Below are positions 22,282 to 33,300 of a stretch of DNA of 64,000 nt, one piece after another (the stretch's first letter is position 1; every line of letters starts with the position of its first letter). This DNA comes from [Phialemoniopsis] sp. UDSM-2020 (lineage: Eukaryota; Ascomycota; Sordariomycetes; Thyridiales; Thyridiaceae): NCBI GenBank assembly GCA_018873225.1, contig JAEILZ010000004.1:1054001-1118000 (forward strand). The letters are read 5' to 3'. Under the pieces are notes generated by a model that was not told the DNA's origin, made no database searches, and was given only the letters and a program-made list of their open reading frames with translations. A program made the position numbers and the translations under genes.

Positions 22282-24100
22282 TCAAGCAGCGTGCTTCCTC
22301 GACCGGATCCGCACAGGCATGCCGTCCTTGGGGTGCGACGTGACATGCTCGCGCGTCTGGACCTGGTACGCCTCCTCGCCCATGAACCCCGGTGCGCCCG
22401 GCGGGTACGCCGTCTCGACGTCCATCTCGCGCGCCGTGAGCGCCAGCACCAGGCGCATCTCCAGCGTCGCGAGCTCCTGCCCAATACAGTTGCGCGGGCC
22501 CATCTCCCAGGGACGGAACGCGTTGCGCGGCGGGTGCAAGGGGTCCGACTCGTCGCGCGTCGTGAACCGCTCCGGCAGGAACCGCCGCGGCTCTGGCCAG
22601 TAGTCCGGGAGCAGCTGGCTGGCCTTGGAGCAGGCGAACATCGCGATGCCCTCGCAAGGGAAGCGCTCGCCCGTGTCCGGGTGCGTGAGGTAGAAGCCCG
22701 GGCCTCCCGTGCGCATGGTGCCCACGGGCGGGTTGATGCGCAGCGTCTCCTTGATGACGGCGAGGGTGTAGGGCAGCTGGTTCAGCAGGGTCGGGTCGGC
22801 GCTGATGAGCTCCGGCGCCTCGGCTGGGTTCGGCCCTAGGACGGTGTCGAGCTCGGCGCGCAGCTTGGCGAGGGTCTCTGGGTTGCGGTGCAAAAACATG
22901 TACGCGTAACACAAGGTCGTGGCGGTGGTGTCGTGGCCCGCGAAGAGGAACATCTTTGTGTGGTTGACGACCTGCTCGGCGAACTCGGGCGGGATGTTGC
23001 CGCGCGCCGAGTAGTCCTGCACCTCGTTGACGTACGACTTGACGGCCAAGTTGATAATGGTCTTGGGCCCCTCGTGCTTCTCGTAGTTGCTGATGGCGTC
23101 CTGGATGTAGGGCATGACGCCCTCGCGGAACTGGCGCTTCCAGTACCTCGACCAGAAAGGGCGGAGAGGCTTGAAGAATGTGGCGAGGACGGGGTTTGGC
23201 GTGAGGTACGGTACCTGCTTGAGCATGGCCGTGACGAATGGCACCTCGCGCGACTGGGCGTGGACTCGTTGACCGCTAGTTCATGTATGTCAGTCTGCAT
23301 GCCCTGGGGCTGGCGTTAGATCTGAATGATTGCACTTACAAGATGGCGCGGCAGATGATGTCGGTGGTCGCATTCGTTGTGTACGTCTCAAGCTTGATGA
23401 TCTCGCCCGTGTCGACCTTCTCAAGGAGCTTGTCGCGGTAGATGACGACCTCTTCGACGAATTGAGGGATGAGAGACATGATATTCCTGATTGAGAAGCC
23501 GGGGTTGAACATGTTCCGGCCAGTCTTCCACACCTGGCCTTCGGATGTCACGAGATCCGTGTTGTCAGTGAAGGGCCTGAACTGCTTCAGAAACCTCCAG
23601 TGCTTCTCTTGGCTCGCTTCCTGGGTGAATTGAGCCATCATGTCTGGATGGAAGACTGCGACCATGGGCGAATAGAAGGGCCAGTTGTCCATGTACACCA
23701 GGCCCTTGCGGGCGACTTCGGGATACTCGAGGGCGAGCAGATAAGGCATGTATTGGCCATGCAAGTCACGCGGCCTCTTATACTTCATGCCGACCTTTGC
23801 GAGGACCTTGAGGTGGCCGAATATGAAGGAATGAGGCAGCATGTCCTAAGAGAATGGGCCATGTCAGGTCCTACTACGCAAATCTGTGCCACAGAACCCT
23901 TCGCTGCACAAGAACCTTGCCTCTCGAGGAGTTTCAAGATGACTTACGAGACCGTGGGCTTTCTGCAAGCGACGGAACGTCATCCGGGTGTGGTACAAAC
24001 AGTAAAAACCGTAAGACAGAGTCAGTAGAAGCGAGTACAGCACTAACCGCCCGATCATGATCCAGTTGGAGGCGCCTAAGGCGCCGGAGATCTGTATCAT
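22282..24100 (-). CDS. Cytochrome P450 monooxygenase (three exons)
   Basis: Exons 24100-23948, 23845-23340 and 23275-22282 give 550 residues. Introns have donors GTAAGT, branch-like sequences and acceptors CTTAG and ACTAG, with phases 0 and 2 matching. Residues 13-37 form an N-terminal membrane anchor. The I-helix motif FAGHDTTATT, the ExxR motif (KETLR) and the heme loop MGPRNCIGQELA with Cys483 as ligand are intact. The protein is of ordinary E-class P450 length and unlike the first P450 in the window. No other biosynthetic gene is adjacent, so its substrate is open. The second intron separates AIF from GQRVHAQSREV. Confidence 0.92.
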
Positions 24101-24730
24101 ACTGAACAGTTTCAGTGCAGAGTGCGAAGGGATATTCTCCGGTGAGTGTCGCGCATTTGAAGTAAAGAAGTCGTCCCCAGTAGCTATTGACGATGATGGT
24201 GAGGTAAGTAACAGGATGGAAGCGACTTCGTGATCGGGATTTGGCCGGATGTTAAGGATTCAATCCCTCACGGACGCCGGAAACAGAATTTACGAAGGAC
24301 ATTTACGGAGGATTCGATCATAAAATCTTGGCACCGGCCTGAACACCCATTCACGAAACTTCATCGTCCTTTTGCTATCCCCTTGGAGATGCCCAGTACC
24401 TCCGCGGATAGCTAACACCTGCCTTATTAGTCCGCCAATGCCCTAAACGTGTTGATCTTGGTCCAATTGACGGCCATGCATTTGGAAACGGCACGCACAG
24501 GCAGCTTCGCTTAGTTACTCCACAGCGGGCGCACAGTGATCAAAACCGTTGCCAAGAACCCCGATAAGCACTAGACACAGCATAGCATCCTCAAGTGAGC
24601 TGTGCCAATCCTTTAAAGTCGAATGAAATTTCCTAATTCACCACTGGATCACGAGTCTGCCCGGCATTGCACTTGGCTTTCGTCTAAGAATCTGTGATAT
24701 CTCACAACTCGAGTAACCGAAGCCATGCAA
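24101..24730. other. Intergenic, no gene seen
   Basis: Holds the P450 leader and the 3' end of the downstream secreted-protein gene. Nothing else is recognised. Confidence 0.4.
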
Positions 24731-25370
24731 TCAAGCCACCTTAAAAGACAAGGCAAAGTCCGCCGCCGAGCACACCAGCATCTTCGTCCTGGCCGTCTCT
24801 CCACTGTGGTCCTCGCACGCGGCTTGGACCTCTCCGCTGGCGAGCCCCGTGAAATTGGCCCTACTAAATGGACATCAGCTGTAAGTGAGAAGCAGCTTTT
24901 CACATACCCATCATCACCTACCTTCCTCCCTCATCTGCCTGACCGCAGGACCAAGTCTGGTTCAGCGACAGCACCGTCGCATTCCTATCGAACCACGCAT
25001 ACGTGGCCGTCGTCGCCTGCACGTCCGCGCTCGGCACAGCGCCGACATCGTCACAAGCGTGCCAGGCAGGGTGCGCCGCGTCCTGGATCTCGCCATCGAG
25101 CTCGCTGAAGGTGCAAAAGACCTGCGCCCCGTTGGCTGCGTTGGCGACCTGGAAGCTCATGTGCGTGCCGTTGGGCCACTCTTCGAAGGTGTTGGGCTCT
25201 ATCTGGTAAGTCATCCACGCCATGTTGGACACCTCGAAGGAGCTGCTGCTGTTTGAAGATGCGCCGCCATTGCAAGTCGGGCCGGCTTTGGTAAGCTTGC
25301 TGGCTGGTGTCGAAGTACCCAGGGCGACACTGAGCGTCACTGCTAAGACAATACCTTTCAAAGATGACAT
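24731..25370 (-). CDS. Secreted six-Cys protein, AA1-like fold possible
   Basis: Two exons (25370-24922 and 24860-24731) give 192 residues. The intron has donor GTAGGT and acceptor TTTAGTAG and joins GGR to ANFTGLASGEVQ in one frame. Residues 1-18 are a signal peptide. The mature protein has six Cys, several N-glycosylation sequons (NGT, NAT, NQT, NFT) and alternating hydrophobic strands, which suggests a disulfide-stabilised beta fold such as the Alt a 1 (AA1-like) group; that assignment is tentative. It is probably exported to the cell surface or outside. Without the second exon the protein would lose two of its Cys, which supports the splice. Confidence 0.7.
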
Positions 25371-26598
25371 CTCGTTTGCATTATAAAGCCTGGCAGCTCG
25401 ACTGCTTACACAAAAAGCTCGTGATGCCGCCAAGCAATGACGTGTGGGCTTGGTATGAGGGCTACGTAGGGAACCTCGTGGGAGGCACGGAAATAACCCT
25501 GGCTTTAACACCATCCAAGTTGTAGGATGGACTTCCTGAGTGTGGTATTTGAGTGACGAGGTTTCACCGCGCTTCTGAGCCGGCTAATACAGAGTCCATT
25601 TACCCAGATTGTGCTGCTACATTGAATAGACTCGTCGGTTGCCGCGAATCCGAGGTAAGCATGCGGCGATCCCTAGAAGTATGCCATTGTACTGCAGAGG
25701 AGACAAGAATGTCTGGACATCATTTTTACTGTCCTGGCGAACAAATTGCAGACGCTGCTCGAGGGCCATTGACTGCAATTTGCTTGCAGGCAACTACATC
25801 CTGGGCAACCCAAAGAACCACGCCAAGGCAAGCTCTTTGTAAACCAACGTCGAATAACCTGTAATCGAGAACTTCGCTTTAGTCTTCCTTCCACGGAAGT
25901 TTCCGTCTTGTAACCGTTGCCTCTAGGAGAAGCTGAAGTCAGGGGACTGGAACACGTCGTTGCGGAGAGAAGATACAAAGTTGATACCACATGAGGAGAC
26001 ACAATCAAGCTTCAGACACAACTTCACATCTGCTTCAGCTGAGCTAATTAAGAGGACGAACTTCAAGCATTGCGATATAGGAAAGCCGGGAAGCGCAAAT
26101 ATGTGCCCACAAAGGGACCCGTAATGATTGTGCGAAGGTCATTCCCCAGCTCACTCCAGACATGATATCGATCCTTCAGTGTGGCCATGTCATCTGTAGA
26201 ACACGTCACGGAAGTACAAACCCAGGTCTTGAGGCATGGAAGGAAATTGAATTATAGCTACTTGTGATGTAGATAGAGAGGTAGTAGCTGTGTCTTCCTC
26301 CAAAGTGCGAGCAGTGCTCACGTCTTGTTGTCAGCCTGGTCAGACCGTTTCGACTGGGCCTCTCGAGTGGATGATCGTGATTGTTGATACATGAGACAAA
26401 CACAGGGATCGCCTGGGTTGAAAGGCCGAGAAATTCGGCAAGATATTTCAAGCCGCTATATGCGCGCGATGGTCGGGAAAGCTGGGCAAGAAGGCCAGGA
26501 ATGTGTGCGTAATTTCTTCGTTGGAAGACATGTAGCGGTAAGAAAGTTGATCGAGGAGATCTAGGAATGCTTGGATGACCAGCATGGGTAAGGCCATC
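25371..26598. other. Intergenic, no gene seen
   Basis: About 1.2 kb with only short frames, none of recognisable content. Confidence 0.4.
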
Positions 26599-28254
26599 CT
26601 ACCATTCATCGAGCCGTTCCTTCAGTCCCTTCGCACCCAAGCCCTCTGTCTCAATGCCATTCAGCCAGTGTTTTGTATGTGCGCTCCACGGCCATATATC
26701 AGGGGCACTCAGTGCATCATAGTAGTCGCGTTGGTTTCGACTGGCCTCAAAAACCTGTATCCAGCCAGGCTCCAAGGTTCGCATCTCTTCGAGGAATACC
26801 TGTCGCAGTTGCGCGCACTCCCATGTCATGAGGTGTTCCCAGTACATGTCGCAAATTTCGCCTGTGTCGTTATCAATGCCATATTGATCCTTCTCTGGCT
26901 TCTCGCCAGCTGGCTTGCCCTCGATGAAGCTTGGGAAATCGCACGCAATGCAGAGCGGCATGGCTGAAACCCACTCCCAGTCCACCACACCAGTCAGGTT
27001 GCCTTGATCATCCACAAGGATGTTCTTAGTGCTCAAATCGTCGTGATAGAACATTGTAGGCTCAGGCTGGGCACCGCTCTGTGCTTCGGGGAAGAAATCG
27101 TCCAGCAGGTTCCGAAGTCTGGTGATAATACTGAGGGCACCCTCGAGGTCCTCGGGATCTTCGCCTTCATCATCATCATCGTCCTCGGATTCCTCGCCTT
27201 CGTCATCGCCATCGTCATCGGAACCCTTACCCTCGTCGTCGTGATCGTCCTCGGAACCCTCGCCCTCGTCGTCGTGATCGTCCTCCGATCCCTCAGCCTT
27301 GTCCTCGTCATCGTTCTCGGGATCCTCGCCTTCGTCGCCATCATCATCATCGCGATCTTTCTCTTGGTGCTGGTCGTCATCATGGTCCTCTCGGGGCTTG
27401 TCTTCGGTTTCGCAACCAGCAGGCAGCTTGTCGTTGGTCTCCGAGCCTGCGTCTTTCTCTTTCAGATCAAGGCTAGCCTCTACCTCATCGACCAGCTCGT
27501 TTCCTTGTGCAATTTGTAGTCGCCTCTTGTAGTCGGCTTCTCCAAGGTCGAGTTGGGCGACGATCCACTCTCTTGCCGAAAGATAAGGCCCACGAGCGGC
27601 ATCAGTCACGGGCAAGCTCGGGTAAACGAAATCCGTAGAAACCATCCTCTGTGCATGAAGACTACGACCAGCATCGTCGCCTGAGTCTTGGATCTCCTTG
27701 TCTGGTCGTCCCTCAACTGATTCTCGTGGATAAATGCTGCCGATCCCAGCAACTTGCTTTTGAAAGGTCGTAGCGCAAAACGCGGCGATTTGACGGACCA
27801 GTTTGGTCTTGGATGAGAAGTCGATTTTGAACCAGACTTCACAGAGAGTTCTACCTGGCATCTTCTCCATGGCGATCCATTCGAACCCGATAGATGATTC
27901 GCAGTCGGCACGGAAAGCCAGAATTCGGGGCACCGGCAAAATGGTATTCTTGCGTACCCATTCGAGGGTAGCCACTTCGGCCAAGACTTTCCACTTCGGT
28001 AGTATCGGCATTGCGACTCGAGCGATGATCTCCGTTCCATCGTTGGTGGAGGTCAGTGTGTAGACCTTGTTGAAGCCACCTTGTGCCAGGAAAGAAATGG
28101 TACAGGGACCAGATACTTCCAGTGCCGACTGGATGGTGGTCTTGATAGTTGCTTCGTCCGGAGATACAGTCCATTCAGGCTTGAAACCCCAGAAAGTGGT
28201 GAGGGTCCATTTCATGCCGCTCACATCTGGAGCTGTCTGATCCTCGGGCGCCAT
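26599..28254 (-). CDS. APH/choline-kinase-fold phosphotransferase-like protein with acidic insert
   Basis: A 551-residue protein of the aminoglycoside-phosphotransferase-like family widespread in fungi. The N-lobe has AQGGFNKVYTLT (57-68) as the nucleotide loop and ARVAMP with the position usually taken by the ATP-binding Lys region. The C-lobe has FYHDDLSTKNILVDD with His404, Asp406 and Asn411, and DWEW at 425-428 (metal-binding Asp425), so the catalytic core looks intact. Between the lobes, residues 268-370 are an Asp/Glu/Gly-rich repeat that normal family members lack. An in-frame upstream extension to 28428 starts at a non-ATG-favoured context; the ATG at 28254 was chosen. The true substrate is unknown and resistance is not implied. 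Confidence 0.82.
   Translation of the reverse strand: MAPEDQTAPDVSGMKWTLTTFWGFKPEWTVSPDEATIKTTIQSALEVSGPCTISFLAQGGFNKVYTLTSTNDGTEIIARVAMPILPKWKVLAEVATLEWVRKNTILPVPRILAFRADCESSIGFEWIAMEKMPGRTLCEVWFKIDFSSKTKLVRQIAAFCATTFQKQVAGIGSIYPRESVEGRPDKEIQDSGDDAGRSLHAQRMVSTDFVYPSLPVTDAARGPYLSAREWIVAQLDLGEADYKRRLQIAQGNELVDEVEASLDLKEKDAGSETNDKLPAGCETEDKPREDHDDDQHQEKDRDDDDGDEGEDPENDDEDKAEGSEDDHDDEGEGSEDDHDDEGKGSDDDGDDEGEESEDDDDDEGEDPEDLEGALSIITRLRNLLDDFFPEAQSGAQPEPTMFYHDDLSTKNILVDDQGNLTGVVDWEWVSAMPLCIACDFPSFIEGKPAGEKPEKDQYGIDNDTGEICDMYWEHLMTWECAQLRQVFLEEMRTLEPGWIQVFEASRNQRDYYDALSAPDIWPWSAHTKHWLNGIETEGLGAKGLKERLDEW
27145..27453 (-). repeat. Acidic repeat coding region inside the kinase-like gene
   Basis: It encodes an Asp/Glu-rich tract with repeated units of the type EGSEDDHDDEG. 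Adjacent copies differ by one or two residues, showing expansion by tandem duplication with drift. Confidence 0.8.
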
Positions 28255-28610
28255 AGCCAAAGACGATGTAGATTTTGTTTGTTGATCGGTAGTTTCTTGG
28301 TGAATAGAGGTCTTAGAAACTTGTAGTAGAGTAGAAGGTTGATGGACACCTGCCAGTGAGGCTTTTGAGTTGTGGTGATGGAGGTAGAAGTAGAGGGAGG
28401 AGTAGAGGGGGGAGTAGAGGTTTCTCAACCAGCTAGCCCTCAGTATTGTTGTCCTTTTATATTGTTAAATCGCCGTCACCTCACTTTACAAAATGAAGAT
28501 CAGGGGAATCACTGCAAGATGGGTGACTGCAAAACGAATTGTCATCTCGAATGCCGCAGAGGTGAGGAGAATGTGAGGAGACTGCCAAGGCGTGCTCTGT
28601 GCCCTCAGAT

Positions 28611-28672
28611 TGCTCTGCAGATTGCTCTTCAGATTGCTCTTCAGATGGCTCTTCAGATTGCTCTTCAGTTGT
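28611..28672. repeat. 12-bp tandem repeat, about five copies
   Basis: The unit CAGATTGCTCTT is repeated about five times with single-base changes (CTG for CTT, ATGG for ATTG). It is a minisatellite-like array in a promoter region. Confidence 0.75.
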
Positions 28673-28723
28673 ATTCCTCTGGTCACTACATCTGAGATGA
28701 AGGTGAAATGAAGGTGAGGTGAA

Positions 28724-28799
28724 GTTAATGGTGTTGAGCAGAGGTCAACTGGACTTCACCTCGCCTAGTTGACCCGTGCTCAACACTGTCAACTTCATT
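28724..28799. repeat. Imperfect inverted repeat, ~31-bp arms
   Basis: The left arm (starting TGAAGTTAATGGTGTTGAGC) pairs with the right arm (AGTTGACC...GCTCAACAC...AACTTCA) with about five mismatches, around a ~14-bp loop. It could be a MITE-like remnant or a hairpin; there is no clear target duplication. Confidence 0.5.
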
Positions 28800-29095
28800 T
28801 CCTTGGCCAACAGCCTTCTTCAGGAGACTCTGTTCACTTGTGACCTCTCAAGACCAAACAACAAGATCGGGACTCGAGGGGTTTCATCAATCAACTTCAC
28901 CGACAAGGAACACCACAGTCACTGTGCGATGTTAGTTACTCTACTGCCCAAATTTTACCAACTTGTGCCAGGACTAACATTCAATGACAGTAAGATTCCT
29001 TGTCTGTGTTGGCCAGCCGTTTGCCTGGAGACCGAACCGGGATTCACTCTACCATCTTTGTTCACCTTCAGCGTCACTCTCGACAATCGAGCAAA

Positions 29096-29517
29096 ATGGG
29101 CAGGGGCAAGGGTACGAAGGCCATCCGTAACTTCATCGCGGAGATTCCCGATGAGAAGTTGCAGGGGTTCCGCGAGCCAAACCCGGGCTACACCGTCTAC
29201 AAGAACCAAGACCTCCGTCTGGATGTTCAAAACGTTTGTTTTAACGATTCGCACTTGAAGGAATCTGTTGCTGACAATGCTACAAGAAAACCTCTACCGA
29301 TCCACCCATGTTCAACTTGCAGATCCAAATCAACATGGACTCCAAAATCAGCACCTTTCAGCACTTGAAGTTCCGACAGGTTGCACACACGCCTGGCCAG
29401 ACTGGTGGAGGAACTACGGTTGCCAAGGCCCTGGTGCCCATCGATGATGAGTGGGATGCGGCCACGATCAAGCAGGCTTTGCTTGATGGTCGTTTCGAGG
29501 GTTGCGGCCGCAAGTGA
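29096..29517 (+). CDS. Small protein of unknown function
   Basis: Two exons (29096-29233 and 29287-29517) give 122 residues. The 53-nt intron has donor GTTTGT, a CTGAC branch point and acceptor ACAAG. The protein starts MGRGKGTKAIRNF, has no signal peptide or membrane segment, and contains a Gly/Thr stretch (HTPGQTGGGTTVAK) and a C-terminal acidic-to-basic switch ending FEGCGRK. No family is recognised. The intron within an otherwise short gene and the good start context (AGCAAAATGGG) support a real gene. Confidence 0.5.
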
Positions 29518-30328
29518 GGCTGCAGAACTGATGCATGCATTCATGAGATACTCTTATTAGTCTCACGAGGACAGAGTACAGCAATGGCCCAGGGGGTGAC
29601 TCCTGTGTTCTTGCAGCATCTCCTGTAGATACTCATCCATGAATACTCGGCCAGAGCAATGGCAAAATAAACAATACGGAACGTTCAACATATTCAATAG
29701 CTTGTGTACGTGAGACTCATCTTTGCAAGCCGAGTCTCTTGTCCTAATGACTATCAAACTTTATTAAGTGTGCGTGACTTCACTACTAGACTTCACAATT
29801 AAGAACCCAAAGGTCACCCGCAAAAACCAACATGTAGTGACTTTTCGACACTTGACCCTGTTGAATAAAATGAAATGACACAAAAGGATGTCTGTATTGA
29901 GTGTAGGAGCAAATGAGTTGAAATAGACACGATGACATCGAAACAGGTGGGCCAGTTAGAAGGTGTTGCTGACAGGTTGTTCAGCTCCAGACCGATGTGT
30001 CGGGTAACAGGTCGAGGGAAGGGGCCGAAGGAAAAGTTAGTTTCATCAAGATAGCGTAGACTTCGAACATACTTTTTAGTGAATTCAGTACTCAAAGGCA
30101 TTTGGTGTAGGGAATCTCAAGAGTGGGAGTCTCAATATCTCACGTAAGCGGGTCATTGCTCGTTTCTGCCACCCTTTAGCTCCAACTCTTAAACCTGCGA
30201 CCGCGCCCACTCACCTGCATCAAGCTGAGCAACGAAGAGCAGTCACACGCCCGAAAGCCCATTGGTTCTTAACTCACGATTCCATGATCTGGTGATATCC
30301 CGGATGGAGGCTCTGCAACGCATACTGT
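29518..30328. other. Intergenic, no gene seen
   Basis: Only short frames. The last ~150 bp serve as leader of the acyltransferase first exon. Confidence 0.4.
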
Positions 30329-33300
30329 ATGGCCGTGGCACGCGAGGATCGCGTCATCACCCGACCATCCCCACAGACGAGATCATACCCCTTGTTCTTT
30401 TTCGATGACACCCCATTTTATCGTATTGCTGTCGGCATATGGACTCTACGGTTCAATGATATTCTTGACCCAGAAAGGCTGCATACCTCCCTGGCGCGTT
30501 TGCTGGAGCTCGACGGTTGGCGAAAGCTGGGCGGGCGGTTCCGTCAAAATGTAACAGCTCCTGTACCTATCTGGTGGACCGAAACTTTCCTTTATTTATA
30601 GGATTAAGCCCAAGAACAACAGATAAAGCACCTGCTTACAACAGTGAAACCAACGCAAAATCACATCTAAGTGTCGGGGAGATCATTGGTATCATAGCTG
30701 GGGTAGCAACAGTAATAGGAACGATTGTCACCATCTACATGTGCTGTCGAAAACACTATTAGGTAGATCCTGCCCGGCAGGCTTTCGCTTCTGGAATTTA
30801 GGTTAGATCGTTATCGATCCGAAGAGTTGCAGATCTAATATGTGATCTTATCCACCTTCGATATCACTATTAGCTCCAAGAGCCATACTAATAAAAACTT
30901 GACTGGCTCCTGCATATATTCGGATCCTCCGCCTGCTCCTAGCTGTCGATCTACAATCCGTGCTATGCGGAGACTTTACCCTGGCAGGCTTAAAAAGCAT
31001 CTCAAAAATCAAGGATGATGATGACCGCCCTCCAAGTAAGTCCTCAGGGAACTACGAAGCCCTACCCTTTATCTGGGGAAGTAAAGCCAAGCCAAGCGTA
31101 TTGAGTACACCATTAGGCGCTATCCTACTCACTGAAATGCTCCCCTCCAGTCTCACTCGCCTACAAAAACCCACAGTCGAATGGTTTGTAAGGGCAGATG
31201 CCATCTGCATAAACCAAGCATAAGGTAAGAAGCGTATGTGTATCTGCAGCTAGACGAAGCGAAAAGAATAATCGAGACTGGTGCAAGACTTGTCTTGTTC
31301 AAAAATATTAGTAGGCGCCCGTCGTATGTACCTCCTTGTGCCTATGTGGCCTTCCTCGGTTCTCCCTTCATCATTGAGCGGGTAGCTTTAGCTTCTCCGT
31401 CTTTCCCTCTCTTTGAGTCAACAAACCTCCCTAGTCGCCCAAGCAACGAGTGTCTCTTCGCTTTCTTCCCGCTTGCCGCAACTACTAGTATGTGGGCGCG
31501 GAGAATCTTCTCAACCTCGACTATGAAGTCCCGAACCGCGAGTGCTTTCCACTGAAAAGCACCCGTTGTGTGCTTCTCTAGGAACACCAGTGCAATGTTT
31601 ATCTCGTCCAATGAGACATAAGGCAGGGTGAACTCTATGAGCTCTAGCCGGACGGAGTCACTGCATGGCCGGATAGCCATTCCGCAATCCAAGGGGTCAC
31701 CGCGTAATCCACCTGCAATTGCGTTGACCAGGATGGGCACCGTGGATTGCTTAGTTTGCAATGCCTCTCGATCTGAAGAGACTTTCTCTCGCAAGTATTG
31801 AAAGATTGGGATTTGTGCCATGAGACCCATGAAGTCAACAATATCCCATCCTTGAGGTAGATCATCTTCACTTTCTAATTCTGTCCTCGGTGCTTTGTTA
31901 CACCAATGCGGGCCCAAGAGTTTCGTGATCTGGTCATCAAGCATGTCCAGGATTCGCACCAGCATCGCGTCGTTGGAAGGTGTGGTAGCAACATCATTTG
32001 CCACGCCGAGCAGTTTCCGTAAGTGGTCCCAAAACATTTCAGGTCGACAGGGAGGGGACATATAGTTTTCCACTGACATTCTCATCGTTTCTCCCTTCAG
32101 TATCCATAAGCCAGCGTCAAATTCGGGGTGAATCAGGGATCCGACGGTACTCCAGTTGTCTAGAACCCACTACGGACAGCCCAGGTCAATAGTGCACTCT
32201 TTCACGGAGCATGTCAAGGACAAAGAAAACCAAGAAAGAACAGGAAAGAGAAAATAAAGAAGAAACAGAGCAAGGAGGGAGCAAGGGGAGTCTTTCGTAT
32301 CGTAGAGAGTCGGTTCATTCCTTAGCATTCACTTGCTAATTCAAGCCGGAGATTGGGCAGGATACACCGGCCAAGAAGACTTCACACTCACCTCTCTAAC
32401 AGTTCGGTGCATATAGTCGACACCACCAGTATCGAAACCTTCCCAATCGTATATTTCTAGCAGTCCTCTCGTTCGACTATTCAGTATTCGTGTGAGAGAT
32501 TCGGTGGCGGTCGAGAGAAACTCAGGTGTCATGTCGAGCCTTTGATCCAGGGGAACCTCATCATCCCCAAGTAAGACACCAATCGTGTACGGTATAAGAT
32601 CATGTTTGTGGTAGGCCTCAAGGATCGCAAAGTACTGGGCCCCTTCACTGCGGCTCCGTCCCGTATTGGTACGTAACCATATGACTTGAAACAAGTCAAT
32701 CAGGTCATCCGGTAAGGCTTCGACAGTCTCTTGAAGTACCATCAACCTTTCTCCCTCTTGAAAGCTGATGAGAAGATCTCGAACGACCACCGATACCCAG
32801 AGGAAAACTCCCCTCGCCTTTTCAAGTATGCTATTGAGCAAGTGTTCGGTAGCATCTGCGTGAAGCACCAGGTGCTCTTTGAACCCTTGACTACTCTGGA
32901 ATTCGCCATGAACGTACGCCTTGATATCGTCGTACGTTAGACTCTCAAGGCGAAGCATAGGATTCTGTTTAAACGCATCTCGAAAAGCATTCCATGGCCG
33001 ACTACTCACACATACCCTCACGTCAGATAGCAGTGCCGCCTCATGGAAAAGTTGGATGATGGGTAAGTGGTCTTTTGCGTCGAACTCGTCAAGCCCGTCC
33101 ACAATGAGCGCCAACTTGAATGGTGGGACCTGATCAGAGAAGCGCTGGCCGACTTGAGACAGTACGGCTCTGAAGCCGCTTACAAGCTCATCGATTCTCC
33201 AGTCTGGGAGGACTACAGCATCGTCTAGCAGCTGAAGTAAAGCCCATCGACCGGGGAAGACTATTGGAACGAGGGACTCCGGATACTGTGCAAGACACTG

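Larger units (their letters stand above)
28255..29095. other. Intergenic with tandem and inverted repeats
   Basis: No gene is supported. It holds the 12-bp tandem repeat and the imperfect inverted repeat listed separately, and the leader of the next gene. Confidence 0.4.

Noticed and set aside
26599..28254. Antibiotic-resistance gene reading of the APH-fold protein
   Set aside because: APH-like proteins are very common in fungi with unrelated or unknown substrates; no evidence for aminoglycoside use.
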